Source: Rhizobiales bacterium Ga0077537
GTDB taxonomy: Bacteria; Pseudomonadota; Alphaproteobacteria; Rhizobiales; Hyphomicrobiaceae
Length of the DNA stretch: 64,000 bases
Direction: 5' to 3'
Assembly (NCBI GenBank): GCA_001464955.1
Contig: LNEM01000009.1
Coordinates: 434,001 to 498,000, forward strand
The notes beneath the pieces are model-generated. The model saw nothing but the letters and a program-made list of their open reading frames with translations. It made no database searches and was not told the origin of the DNA. This document shows, piece by piece, positions 1-8,309 of this stretch (within the stretch, counting starts at the first letter, position 1; each line of letters opens with the position of its first letter). Made by a program: the position numbers and the translations under genes.

Positions 1-687
1 TACCTCGTCGCGGCCCGGGATCGGGGCGGGGTCAAGGTGTCATACATCTGGGATGTGACCGATCCGAGCGGCAAGCGCGTCAACCGGATTACAGGTGAGG
101 AAGTGGCGGCAGCTGCTCCGGGCGCGAAAGAGCCCTGGGCGTCGGTGACACCCACGATCCTGCAGTCGGTGGCGGAGAAGGTTGCCGGCCAGCTGGGGAC
201 ATGGGCTCCGACACAGCCCCGAGCGGCCACACCCATCGCGTCCGCAGCGCCAGCCGCACCTGCCGTCCAGACTGCGTCGGTCGCCGTTTCGCCGACCGCG
301 ACGGCATCGGTATCGCCGGGCGTCGCCGGAACGCTCCCCATCGTCAGTGGTGCGCCCGGTGACGGAAACTCGGCGCTGGCGCAGGCGCTGAGCCGGGAAA
401 TGCAGCGTCAGGGCGTGCCACTGGATGGTCAGGCCGGCCGCGGCTACCGGGTCGAGGGTCAGGTGATCGTCGGGGCTGTCAAGGATGGCAAGCAGTCTAT
501 CCAGATCGACTGGCGGGTGAAGGACGCCAAGGGTGCCTCGGTTGGCACCGTCACCCAGAAAAACAGCATTCCGCCGGGTTCGCTCGACGGCTCCTGGGGG
601 CAGACGGCCGATGCCGCAGCAGCTGCTGCCGCGCAGGGCATCATCAAGCTTCTTCCCCAGCAATCGGCTGCCCGAACCACCAACTGA
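1..687 (+). CDS. Hypothetical Ala/Pro-rich protein, 5' end outside window
   Basis: The reading frame is open from base 1 (the first codons read YLVAARDRGG), so the true start lies upstream and the GTG at 37 is probably internal. About 228 codons are visible. Roughly residues 60-110 form a low-complexity Ala/Pro/Ser/Val linker. The C-terminal half (VSGAPGDGN..., then VEGQVIVG and IQIDWRVKD) looks like a small beta-rich globular domain that begins with a nucleotide- or glycan-like GDGN turn. No enzymatic motif is recognised. It lies 183 bp ahead of prs on the same strand, with a strong hairpin between them, so it is probably transcribed separately. It may be an exported or lipoprotein-type envelope protein whose signal peptide is outside the window; this cannot be checked here. 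Confidence 0.75.
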   Translation, partial: YLVAARDRGGVKVSYIWDVTDPSGKRVNRITGEEVAAAAPGAKEPWASVTPTILQSVAEKVAGQLGTWAPTQPRAATPIASAAPAAPAVQTASVAVSPTATASVSPGVAGTLPIVSGAPGDGNSALAQALSREMQRQGVPLDGQAGRGYRVEGQVIVGAVKDGKQSIQIDWRVKDAKGASVGTVTQKNSIPPGSLDGSWGQTADAAAAAAAQGIIKLLPQQSAARTTN

Positions 688-732
688 CGCCTCCGGGCGC
701 AGCGGGGTTCGCGAAAGCATCACAACCAGCTT

Positions 733-763
733 CGGGCCCGGGACGTTTACACGCCCGGGCCCG
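733..763 (+). terminator. GC-rich hairpin between the first gene and prs
   Basis: Two perfect 10-bp arms (CGGGCCCGGG at 733-742 and CCCGGGCCCG at 754-763) enclose an 11-nt loop. They are followed by CTTGCTAT rather than a clean U-run. The hairpin starts 46 nt past the upstream stop codon. It is probably a terminator for the first gene, though its tail is not canonical. Confidence 0.5.
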
Positions 764-870
764 CTTGCTATGAGGCGGCGCGTGTCATCCTGATGACAAC
801 CGGTGCTGAGGAAGGCTTGGCCATGCCGTTCGACGCTCGTATGCACCAGTGGGGGCCGGGAGGGCCATCG

Positions 871-1809
871 ATGAAACTCGTCGCGGGTAACAGCAACCGT
901 CCATTGGCGGAAGCGATCAGCGAAGCCCTGAGTTCGCCGCTCACCAAGGGGTTCGTGAAGCGCTTCGCGGACATGGAAGTGTTCGTCGAGATCGAGGAAA
1001 ACGTCCGTGGCGAGGATGTCTACATCATCCAGGGAACGGCGTTTCCGGCCAACGACAACCTGATGGAACTGCTGATCCTGACCGACGCCCTGAAGCGGGC
1101 ATCGGCCAAGCGCATCACGGCCGTCATGCCCTACTTCGGCTATGCGCGGCAGGACCGGAAGCCCGGGCCGCGCACCCCCATCTCCGCGAAGCTGGTCGCA
1201 AACCTCATCGAGCGGGCGGGCGTCGACCGGGTGATGACGCTCGATCTGCACGCCGGCCAGATCCAGGGGTTCTTCGATATCCCGACCGACAACCTCTTTG
1301 CCGCTCCGCTCTTCGCGCGCGACATCCAGGACAACTATCCGTCGGACGATCTCGTCGTCGTGTCGCCCGACGTCGGCGGCGTGGTGCGCGCTCGGGCGCT
1401 CGCCAAGCGGCTTGGGCAGAACGTGCCGATCGCCATCTGCGACAAGCGTCGCGAGCGGGCGGGGCATTCGGAGGTCATGCATGTCATCGGCGACGTCGAG
1501 GGCATGAAGTGCGTGCTGGTCGACGATATCGTCGATTCCGGCGGCACGCTGGTCAACGCCGCCAATGCGCTGCTGAAGCAGGGAGCGACAGAAGTGCACG
1601 CCTACATCACGCACGGCGTGCTGTCGGGCGGGGCGGTATCGCGGATCACCAACTCGAAGCTGAAGACGCTCGTCATCACGGACAGCATCATGCCGACCGA
1701 AGCTGTCAAGGCGGCACGCAACATCCGCGTGCTCTCGATCGCCGGGCTGCTCGCCGAGGGCATTGCGCGGACGGCGCGCAACGAGAGCGTGTCGAGCCTG
1801 TTCTACTGA
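871..1809 (+). CDS. prs: Ribose-phosphate pyrophosphokinase
   Basis: PRPP synthetase transfers pyrophosphate from ATP to ribose-5-phosphate. Its product PRPP feeds purine, pyrimidine, histidine and NAD synthesis. The protein is 312 residues, the normal family length. It shows the N-terminal [14 protein letters not shown] segment, the [13 protein letters not shown] loop and the C-terminal PRPP-binding signature [13 protein letters not shown]. The frame opens 26 codons earlier at 793, but ATG 871 matches the family start and has GGGAGGG about 8 nt upstream. A rho-independent terminator follows within 50 nt, so prs is probably monocistronic. Its product is the substrate of PurF encoded further along the window. 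Confidence 0.97.
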   Translation: MKLVAGNSNRPLAEAISEALSSPLTKGFVKRFADMEVFVEIEENVRGEDVYIIQGTAFPANDNLMELLILTDALKRASAKRITAVMPYFGYARQDRKPGPRTPISAKLVANLIERAGVDRVMTLDLHAGQIQGFFDIPTDNLFAAPLFARDIQDNYPSDDLVVVSPDVGGVVRARALAKRLGQNVPIAICDKRRERAGHSEVMHVIGDVEGMKCVLVDDIVDSGGTLVNAANALLKQGATEVHAYITHGVLSGGAVSRITNSKLKTLVITDSIMPTEAVKAARNIRVLSIAGLLAEGIARTARNESVSSLFY

Positions 1810-1858
1810 CGGGTGGGGAAAGCCCGACCCGCATCGTGGCGGACCCTGAAGGTTGGCG

Positions 1859-1890
1859 AAGGCGGAGGGCGTGATGCCCCCCGCCTTTTT
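1859..1890 (+). terminator. Rho-independent terminator of prs
   Basis: AAGGCGGAGGGC pairs with GCCCCCCGCCTT (one mismatch, GTGAT loop) and is followed directly by TTTTT. It lies 50 nt past the prs stop. The opposite strand has no U-run, so it acts on plus-strand transcripts. Confidence 0.85.
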
Positions 1891-1894
1891 CGTA

Positions 1895-3556
1895 TCAGGT
1901 GGCGTAGCGCGTGAACGCCGTCGTGGTGGCGCGGGCCTTCCAGTCCGTCACGACGCAGACGATGGCGCACTTGCCGGCGGCGACGGCTTTCTTGGCGCGC
2001 TCGAGAGCCGGAGCGATGTCCTCGGGCTTCTCGACGTACTCGCCATGCCCGCCGAAGCATTCGGCGAACTTGTCGTAGCGCGGGTATCCGAGTTCGCGGC
2101 CGGGCTTCGCCTTCACCGGGTCGTTCTTGTCGGGATCGCCGGTCCATCCGCCGTTCTGGCTGATGACGACGAGCACCGGCAGGTTGTGGCGGATGCAGGT
2201 GTCGAACTCCATGGAGTTCATGCCCCACGAACCGTCACCGTGCAGGACGACAACCTGCTTGTCCGGGCAGGCGGCCTTGGCGCCGAGGCCGAACGGCATG
2301 CCGACGCCCATGGTGCCGTAGGCGCCCGAGTTGATGCGGTGGCGGGCCGTGTACTGGGGGATGGCCTGACGGGCGTAGTTGAGTGTCTCCTGGCCGTCGA
2401 CGCAGAGCACGGCGTCGCGATCGAGGATGTCACGGACTTCCTTGCACAGCCGCAGCGGATGGATCGGGGAGTCGTTGTTGGACAGTGCCTGCTCGGCTTC
2501 CGCCTGCTTCTGCACGTTACGGGAGCGGAGACGCTCGCGCCACGTCTCGTAGCTCGCCGGCGTGACCTTGCCGCGGATCGCTTCGGTGAGCTGTGTGAAG
2601 GCGACGCGGGCGTCGGCCACCACACCGACATCGAGCCGGCGCGGGGCGGTCGCGATCTCCATCGGGTCGATGTCGATGCGGACGACCTTGGCGCCTGCAT
2701 TCCAGCGCGGCGGCGCCGCGTTGCCGATGACGTAGTTCATGCGCGTGCCGACGACGAGGATCAGGTCGGCGTCCTTGAAGGCTGCGGCGCGCGAGGTCAG
2801 GTAGGAATACTTGTGATCCTCGGGGATGACGCCACGGCCCTGGGGCGTCGTATAGAACGGGATGCCCGAGGCTTCGACGAAGGCGAGCATCTCGCGGTCG
2901 GCCTCGGACCACTGCACGCCGGAGCCCGTCACGAGAACGGGCTGCTTCGCCGACGCCATCAGCTCGACGATGGCTTTCACGTCGTTGCTGTTGATCGCCG
3001 GGCGCGCGCGCTTCGAATAGTCGAAGGGGTCGGGATACTCGACGGTCTTCTCGTCGATCTCCTGGTAGAGGATGTCGCCGGGGAGATCGAGATAGACCGG
3101 GGACGTGCGGCCGGTCATGGCCTGCGAGATGGCGAGATTGATCAGCTCGGGGATCCGCTTCGGGTGATGGACCCGTTCGGCGAACTTGGTGATCGGCTTG
3201 AAGAGGGCGAGCTGGTCGGTGTCCTGGAACGCGCCGCGATGCCACGTCGAAACCGGTGCGGCGCCGCCCAGCGCCAGGATCGGCGTGCAGTCGGCCCAGG
3301 CGTGCGCGACGCCCGTCACGAGGTTCGTCGTTGCCGGACCAGAGGCGGCCATGCAGACGCCGATCTGGTTCTTCAGGCGGGCGTAGGCGAAGCCGGCCAT
3401 GGCGGCGGCCTGCTCATGGCGCACGTCGATGCCGCGCAGGCCTTCATTGAGGCACGCCTTCTCGACGGCCAGCATGGGGCCGCCCATGATGTAGAAGAAA
3501 TCCTTCACGCCCTCGTGCTTCAGCGCCTTGGCTACGATGTCCGAGCCGATTGCCAT
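1895..3556 (-). CDS. ThDP-dependent acyl-CoA lyase/decarboxylase (2-hydroxyacyl-CoA lyase or oxalyl-CoA decarboxylase family)
   Basis: This 553-residue thiamine-diphosphate enzyme has the three-domain acetolactate-synthase fold. The cofactor-activating glutamate is E48 in RHEQAAAMAG. The ThDP/Mg motif runs from GDGSWGMN (440-447) to QNGG (467-470). The family either decarboxylates oxalyl-CoA to formyl-CoA or cleaves 2-hydroxyacyl-CoA into an aldehyde or ketone plus formyl-CoA. Oxalyl-CoA decarboxylases, as I recall them, carry a Tyr-Glu pair where this protein has GAFQD (108-112), and end the ThDP motif with NNGGIY rather than the NGGWT seen here. That favours the lyase branch, but substrate cannot be fixed from sequence. 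The gene follows a family III CoA-transferase by 58 nt on the same strand, so they form an operon. AGGAAGGA precedes the ATG. Confidence 0.8.
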   Translation of the reverse strand: MAIGSDIVAKALKHEGVKDFFYIMGGPMLAVEKACLNEGLRGIDVRHEQAAAMAGFAYARLKNQIGVCMAASGPATTNLVTGVAHAWADCTPILALGGAAPVSTWHRGAFQDTDQLALFKPITKFAERVHHPKRIPELINLAISQAMTGRTSPVYLDLPGDILYQEIDEKTVEYPDPFDYSKRARPAINSNDVKAIVELMASAKQPVLVTGSGVQWSEADREMLAFVEASGIPFYTTPQGRGVIPEDHKYSYLTSRAAAFKDADLILVVGTRMNYVIGNAAPPRWNAGAKVVRIDIDPMEIATAPRRLDVGVVADARVAFTQLTEAIRGKVTPASYETWRERLRSRNVQKQAEAEQALSNNDSPIHPLRLCKEVRDILDRDAVLCVDGQETLNYARQAIPQYTARHRINSGAYGTMGVGMPFGLGAKAACPDKQVVVLHGDGSWGMNSMEFDTCIRHNLPVLVVISQNGGWTGDPDKNDPVKAKPGRELGYPRYDKFAECFGGHGEYVEKPEDIAPALERAKKAVAAGKCAIVCVVTDWKARATTTAFTRYAT

Positions 3557-3614
3557 TCGATCGTCCTTCCTGCTTGGGGTCGAGATTGAACTGGTTTGGG
3601 GGATCCGGGCGGCG

Positions 3615-4847
3615 TCAGACGACGCCTTCGGATTTCAGGGCCGCAATGTCGTTGGCCGTCAGGCCCAGCCATTCGCTGTAGACTGAGCCGTTATCGGCGC
3701 CGAGGACGGGAGAAGCCTCAACCGGCACGTAGCTGTCCGTCATCTTCACGGGCCAGCCGGGGATGACCACCTTGCCGCGTACCGGATGGTCGACTTCGAC
3801 GAACACTTCGCGCGCGCGCATCGTCGGGTCGTTCATGAGTTCACTGGTATCGAGCACGGCACCGCACGGCACGCCCGCCTCGCCGAGGGTCTGCATGGCC
3901 TCGTGCTTGGTGTAGTTGATGGTCCAGGCTTCGATGAACTCGTTGATCTTCGCCACCTGCTTCACGCGGAGCTGCGGTGTGGCGTAGGCGGGGTCGCCCT
4001 TGAGGTCCTCCCGGCCGATGATCTTGCAGAGGCGGTCCCACTGCTGATTGTTGGCACGGCTCGTATAGATATACACATAGTCGTTGAGGCCGCCCGGCTT
4101 GCACTTGAAGACGTCGGACGGCGCGTTGGTGCCGAGAACCACCTGGTTGCCCATGCGGGGGCATGGCTTGTTGTGGAGAAGTTGCGAGGCGTAGGCGATG
4201 CGGCCGTAGTTCACCATGGCGTCCTGCATCGCCACTTCGACCTTCTGGCCGCGCCCGGTGGCCGTGCGCTGATAGAGGGCCGCCAGGACGCCGATGCAGG
4301 CATGGAGGCCGGTGCCGGTGTCCCCCAGCGTCACGCCGGGCTTGATCGGCTTGCCGTCCGGCTCGCCGGTGATCGACATGACGCCACCGCAGGCCTGGGC
4401 GATCATGTCGAAGGCGAGGTGCTTCTCGTAGGGGCTGCCTTTGCCGAAGCCTTTCACCGTCGCGTAGATGATGCGGGGGTTGAGCTTCGAGACCTCCTCG
4501 TAGGAGAAGCCGAGCTTCTCGATGACGCCGGGGGCGAAGTTCTCGGCGAAGATGTCGGCCTTGCGGATCATGTCGCGCAGCATCGCCTTGCCGCGCTCGG
4601 ACTTCAGATTGAGCGTGACCGATCGCTTGTTGGCGTTGAGCAGCATGAAGTAATAGCTGTCGGCGTCGGCACGCTCGGAGGAGGCATTGCGTCCCTGTTC
4701 GCCGCCGACGGGGTTCTCGATCTTGATGACGTCGGCGCCGAGCCAGGCCAGCGTCTCGGTGATCGAGGTGCCGGCTTCGAACTGAGTGAGATCGACGACC
4801 TTGATGCCGGCGAGGGCGGGTTTGCCGGTGGGGGAAGGTGACTGCAT
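3615..4847 (-). CDS. Family III CoA-transferase (CaiB/BaiF, formyl-CoA transferase-like)
   Basis: The 410-residue protein swaps CoA between carboxylic acids through an aspartyl-CoA anhydride. The nucleophile is D176 in TLGDTGTG, and the N-terminal LAGIKVVDLTQF and FGKGSPYEKHLAFDMIAQA segments are family hallmarks. Formyl-CoA:oxalate transferases, as I recall, carry a glycine-rich GGGGQ loop near residue 260. Here that position reads GNQVVLGTNAPSD, so oxalate specificity is doubtful. It is the first gene of a two-gene operon with the ThDP enzyme downstream. Together they suggest a pathway that activates a small 2-hydroxy- or dicarboxylic acid as its CoA thioester and then breaks a C-C bond, releasing formyl-CoA. 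GGAGA lies 8 nt before the ATG. Confidence 0.85.
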   Translation of the reverse strand: MQSPSPTGKPALAGIKVVDLTQFEAGTSITETLAWLGADVIKIENPVGGEQGRNASSERADADSYYFMLLNANKRSVTLNLKSERGKAMLRDMIRKADIFAENFAPGVIEKLGFSYEEVSKLNPRIIYATVKGFGKGSPYEKHLAFDMIAQACGGVMSITGEPDGKPIKPGVTLGDTGTGLHACIGVLAALYQRTATGRGQKVEVAMQDAMVNYGRIAYASQLLHNKPCPRMGNQVVLGTNAPSDVFKCKPGGLNDYVYIYTSRANNQQWDRLCKIIGREDLKGDPAYATPQLRVKQVAKINEFIEAWTINYTKHEAMQTLGEAGVPCGAVLDTSELMNDPTMRAREVFVEVDHPVRGKVVIPGWPVKMTDSYVPVEASPVLGADNGSVYSEWLGLTANDIAALKSEGVV

Positions 4848-5138
4848 CGTTGTCTCCGTCTGGCGCAGGATGGTCCCGATGCCGAGCGATCGGGGACGTG
4901 CGCGATCGCGAGGCCGCGCGAAGGTGCTCTCAGATATCCGTCAGGTTCGACGACAAGCGCCTCGTCAAGCCGCGTTGCGGCGCAGGTGTCGTTTCCACCC
5001 CGGAGCGGCTGCCTCGATCGCTCCGACGCAGGAGCTGCCTGTAGCCGTCTTTATTGTCCGGACAGGATGGGGCAGCGGTGCGGCCGTCGTCAACGGGATT
5101 GACGTCGATCTGTCATCGTTCGGCGCGGCGCGTCCGGA
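4848..5138. other. Intergenic region upstream of the CoA operon
   Basis: A gap of 291 bp with no credible ORF. It lies between the SDR stop and the CoA-transferase start, both on the minus strand, so it probably holds the operon promoter. The only notable sequence is the 10-bp palindrome listed separately. Confidence 0.5.
5055..5064. promoter_or_regulatory. Perfect palindrome TGTCCGGACA, possible operator
   Basis: TTGTCCGGACAG fits the loose GT-N(2-4)-AC form bound by FadR-type GntR regulators. It lies about 210 bp upstream of the CoA-transferase start. No regulator gene is adjacent, so the assignment is inference only. Confidence 0.3.
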
Positions 5139-5867
5139 TCAGCGGGTTTCTCCGGTCTTGAAATCGAACACGCGGCCGCTCTCGTCGAACGAGGGATCGA
5201 CGAGACGCAGGAACAGGGGCACCAGCTCCTCGGGGGTCTTGAGGCTTTGCGGGTCTTCGCCGGGAAACGCCTTGGCGCGCATGCCGGTGCGGATCGGGCC
5301 GGGATTGACGATATTGACGCGCGCCGGAGTGCTCGCGAGTTCGCGCGCCCACGTCTTGGCGAGGGCTTCCAGGCCTGCCTTGGAGACGGAATAAGGGCCC
5401 CAGTAGGCATTTCGCGCGAGCGCTGCGCCCGACGACACGAACACCGCACGACCAGCGTCGGATTTCTTGATGAGAGGATCGAGTGCCCGGATCAGATGCC
5501 AGTTCGCGGTCAGATTGACGTCGATGACTTCGCGCCATGCCTCGGATGTGATGTGGCCGAGGGGGGAGAGCGGCCCCAGGATACCCGCGTTGGCGACCAG
5601 GATGTCGAGCCGGCCCCAGCGCTGATAGATGGTGGGCCCGAGGGCATCGAGCTTCTCGGTGCGCTTGAGATCCAGATCGACGAGCGTCGCGGTGCCGCCG
5701 GCCTTCCGGATGTCGTCGTCGAGTTCCTCGAGGGCGCCGACGGTGCGGGCCATCGCCACGACGTGAGCGCCCGCGCCAGCAAGGCCCAGCGCCACAGCTC
5801 GCCCAATGCCGCGCGACGCGCCGGTCACGAGTGCGATGCGGCCCGCAAGTGGCTTCTTGTCCGTCAT
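5139..5867 (-). CDS. Short-chain dehydrogenase/reductase
   Basis: This 242-residue classical SDR has the Rossmann motif VTGASRGIG near residues 15-23, NAG in ILVANAGILG, the catalytic serine in VSSGAA, and YSVSK (Tyr and Lys). The substrate is unknown. ATG 5867 (MTDKKPLAG) is preferred over the longer frame to 6149 because GGAGA lies just upstream and homology begins at LAGRIALVTG. The C-terminus (DPSFDESGRVFDFKTGETR) resembles SDRs of the YciK type. Neighbours on the same strand are the CinA-like amidase upstream (103-nt gap) and the CoA operon downstream (291-nt gap), so a functional link is not evident. Confidence 0.9.
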   Translation of the reverse strand: MTDKKPLAGRIALVTGASRGIGRAVALGLAGAGAHVVAMARTVGALEELDDDIRKAGGTATLVDLDLKRTEKLDALGPTIYQRWGRLDILVANAGILGPLSPLGHITSEAWREVIDVNLTANWHLIRALDPLIKKSDAGRAVFVSSGAALARNAYWGPYSVSKAGLEALAKTWARELASTPARVNIVNPGPIRTGMRAKAFPGEDPQSLKTPEELVPLFLRLVDPSFDESGRVFDFKTGETR

Positions 5868-5970
5868 GCCTGTCTCCGATGGATCGTCGGCGGACGCTAT
5901 CGTCTCGGGCGCGTGGCGGCAACCGCTGGCTCGTCGTCGCGGCTCGCGAGTGGAGGCGTGAGCCGTTCCG

Positions 5971-6486
5971 TCAGGTGCGGCTCGACGCGCGCACGATGTC
6001 GAGCGCCATCTCGAGCGCTGTCGACACGGTGCGGAGGCGGATGGTCGCGCGGTCGAGGTTTCCGAAGCGGCATTCGCGGTGGAGTGTGGCGGTCCCGCGT
6101 CGGGCGACGGCAATGTGGACGAGGCCGACTGGTTTCTCCGGGCTGCCACCGCCGGGGCCAGCGACGCCGGTCACGGCGACGGAGACGTCGGCCGACGCAT
6201 GGGCGAGGGCACCTTCCGCCATCGCCATCGCCACTTCACGGCTGACGGCGCCATGGTCCGCGAGCAGCCTTGTCGGTACGCCGAGCATCTGGTGCTTGGC
6301 GTCGTTGGAATAGGTCACGAAGCCTCGGTCGACGACGGCCGAAGAACCTGGAACCTCGGTCAGTAGAGCCGCAATGAGGCCGCCCGTGCAGCTTTCGGCG
6401 GTCGCGATCTGCAGCGACTGTGCCTGCATGGCCCCGAGGAGAGCGCGGGCCGCCTCGTTGAGCTCGCTTGAAAACATCACGACCAC
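5971..6486 (-). CDS. pncC: CinA C-terminal family amidohydrolase (nicotinamide-nucleotide amidase)
   Basis: This is a stand-alone 171-residue CinA C-terminal domain. Family members deamidate nicotinamide mononucleotide to nicotinate mononucleotide, recycling pyridine nucleotides released by DNA ligase. Visible signatures are TAESCTGG with the catalytic serine, VTYSNDAKHQMLGV, and TGVAGPGGGSPEKPVGLV. The N-terminal molybdopterin-like domain of full CinA is absent, as is usual in alphaproteobacteria. The start is GTG 6486 with AGGAG about 5 nt upstream; an in-frame ATG at 6477 is an alternative. In many relatives this gene lies next to ispDF, but here ispDF is about 42 kb away. Confidence 0.88.
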   Translation of the reverse strand: MVVMFSSELNEAARALLGAMQAQSLQIATAESCTGGLIAALLTEVPGSSAVVDRGFVTYSNDAKHQMLGVPTRLLADHGAVSREVAMAMAEGALAHASADVSVAVTGVAGPGGGSPEKPVGLVHIAVARRGTATLHRECRFGNLDRATIRLRTVSTALEMALDIVRASSRT

Positions 6487-6579
6487 CGCTCTCCTGTTGC
6501 CACCCTGGGGAGGCTAGAGCGATGGCCGGTGGTGTTCAACAGTGTTAGTGGTGGTGAACCGTCGCCGTACCGCGGTGGG

Positions 6580-7059
6580 TCAGGGTGCGGCGAGCTTCTC
6601 AGCCTGGCTCAGGAGACCGTCGAGGATCGAGCGCGCCTCGACACCCATGACCTCGGTCGAGCGGCGCTGGGCTTCCTGCCACAAGGGGTAGGCTTCCCGA
6701 ATGACCGTCTTGCCCCGCGGGGTCAGGTGGAGACCGCGGCCGCGACGTCCGGCGGGTGGGTCCATCTCGATATGGCCGAGCGCGAGCAGTCGCTTCAGGT
6801 TGCGCGAGAGCGTCGACTTCTCGATGTCGAGATCGATGCCGATCTCGGCCGCCGTGATGCCGTCGGTGTGCGCCAGCTGCGTCAGCAGCGTGAACTGGCT
6901 GGCGGTGATCTTGTGCGGCCGAAGCGCGTCGTCGTAGACGCGGGTCACGATGCGGCTCAACTGGCGAACGCGCGTTGCGATGCAGGTCTCGGACGTGGCC
7001 GTGGCTATGGAGCCGAGGTCGGGCTGGGCAGTCCGTGCCGGCGGTGTCATGATATTCAT
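6580..7059 (-). CDS. MarR-family transcriptional regulator
   Basis: The 159-residue protein has a winged-helix domain: helices around SQFTLLTQLAHTDGITAAEIG, the recognition helix LDIEKSTLSRNLKRLLALGHI, and a wing with RGRGLHLTPRGK. MarR proteins are dimeric and usually repress a divergent gene until a small aromatic or phenolic ligand binds. ATG 7059 has GGGAGG 7 nt upstream. The frame continues far upstream (to 8079), but that part is antisense to the next gene and is rejected. Only 84 bp separate it from the divergent enolase-superfamily gene, so autoregulation and control of that enzyme are the obvious inference. Confidence 0.88.
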   Translation of the reverse strand: MNIMTPPARTAQPDLGSIATATSETCIATRVRQLSRIVTRVYDDALRPHKITASQFTLLTQLAHTDGITAAEIGIDLDIEKSTLSRNLKRLLALGHIEMDPPAGRRGRGLHLTPRGKTVIREAYPLWQEAQRRSTEVMGVEARSILDGLLSQAEKLAAP

Positions 7060-7143
7060 TGGAGCCTCCCCCGCGTGCCCATGGCGATACAACGCCTCTT
7101 GCCTCGATTCGGGGGTGGCAGCAACGTCGACGGGAGCCAAGCG

Positions 7144-8295
7144 ATGCAGCCGCGCCGAATTGAGGTTGTGCGGACACACGTGCTCGAGGCGCCGCTCTCG
7201 GAACCGTTCGCCTGGTCGTTCAACGCGACGTCCGTCCGGGGCGCCTGCCTCGTCGAGATCGTCGCCGACGACGGTACGACCGGATGGGGTGAGTGCTACG
7301 GACCGCCGCGTCTCAATGCAGCGATCGTCGCGGCGTTCAGGCCGCTCCTCATCGGCGGCGATCCGCTGGCGACGGATGTGCACTGGCTGACGCTCTACAA
7401 CCAGTTCCGGGATCAGGGGCAGAAGGGCCTCGTCGTGACGGCGCTGTCGGGCGTCGACATCGCGCTCTGGGATCTGAAGGGAAAGTTGCTCGGGGCTCCG
7501 GTGAAGCAGTTGCTCGGTGGGGCCTTCCGGAGCGACGTGGCGGCCTATGCGACGGGGACGTACCGACGCGGTACGGGCGAGGCGCGGGACTACATCTGCG
7601 ACGAGGTGCGCGGCTATGTGCGGGAGGGCTTCGGCGCGGTGAAGCTGAAGATCGGCTTCGGCGTCGAGGAGGATCTTCGGCTGATCGAGGCGGTGCGGGA
7701 GACGATCGGACCGGACTGCGGCCTGATGCTCGACGCCAACCATGGGTTCGATGCCATCGAGGCCATCGAATTGGGGCGGCGGGCGAGCCGTCACGACATC
7801 GGATGGTTCGAGGAGCCTGTCGTTCCCGACGATCTCGGGTCCTACGAGGAGGTTCGGCGCGGGCAACCCATTCCGGTCGCGGGGGGCGAGTGCGAGTTCA
7901 CGCGCTGGGGGTTCCGGGAGGTGTTGAGACGGCGGGCGATGGACATCATCCAGCCGGACACGTGCGCCGCCGGCGGCCTCTCCGAGTGCAAGAAGATCGC
8001 GGACATGGCGACGGCGTTCGGGGTCCGGTACGTGCCGCACGTCTGGGGGACCGGTGTCGGGCTCGCAGCGGCCCTGCAACTTCTCGCGGTGCTGCCCCCG
8101 TCACCGCCGCGGACGCGCGCCCTGCAGCCCCTTCTCGAGATGGATCGCTCGGAGCATCCGTTTCGGCAGGCCGTGCTGACGCAGCCCATCGAGCACCGGG
8201 GCGGCCGGGTGGCAATTCCCGACGCGCCGGGGCTCGGGGTCGAGATCGATCGCGGGGCGCTGGATCGGTTCCGGGTGGGCGAGGCGGCCGTCTGA
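7144..8295 (+). CDS. Mandelate racemase/muconate lactonizing enzyme family protein
   Basis: This 383-residue enolase-superfamily enzyme abstracts a proton alpha to a carboxylate on a Mg2+-bound substrate. It has the N-terminal capping domain and a (beta/alpha)8 barrel. Metal ligands are D197, E223 and E249. The acid/base groups are the K167-x-K169 pair and the D272/H299 dyad (PHVWGTG). The Lys pair plus the His-Asp dyad place it in the mandelate racemase subgroup, whose members are mostly acid-sugar dehydratases or racemases. The true substrate cannot be read from sequence. The start is ATG 7144 with GGGAG 8 nt upstream. It is divergent from a MarR regulator and converges with purF 14 bp downstream; no transport genes accompany it. 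Confidence 0.88.
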   Translation: MQPRRIEVVRTHVLEAPLSEPFAWSFNATSVRGACLVEIVADDGTTGWGECYGPPRLNAAIVAAFRPLLIGGDPLATDVHWLTLYNQFRDQGQKGLVVTALSGVDIALWDLKGKLLGAPVKQLLGGAFRSDVAAYATGTYRRGTGEARDYICDEVRGYVREGFGAVKLKIGFGVEEDLRLIEAVRETIGPDCGLMLDANHGFDAIEAIELGRRASRHDIGWFEEPVVPDDLGSYEEVRRGQPIPVAGGECEFTRWGFREVLRRRAMDIIQPDTCAAGGLSECKKIADMATAFGVRYVPHVWGTGVGLAAALQLLAVLPPSPPRTRALQPLLEMDRSEHPFRQAVLTQPIEHRGGRVAIPDAPGLGVEIDRGALDRFRVGEAAV

Positions 8296-8309
8296 GGCCG
8301 TGGGGCGCG

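Noticed and set aside
40-1614. 524-codon open frame on the minus strand over the first gene and prs
   Set aside because: Antisense shadow; Prs is certain and the product lacks any family resemblance.
1853-3589. 578-codon plus-strand frame over the ThDP enzyme
   Set aside because: Antisense shadow of a protein with clear cofactor motifs.
6580-8079. 499-codon frame fusing MarR with an upstream segment
   Set aside because: The upstream part is antisense to the mandelate-racemase-type gene; ATG 7059 has a good Shine-Dalgarno and full domain.
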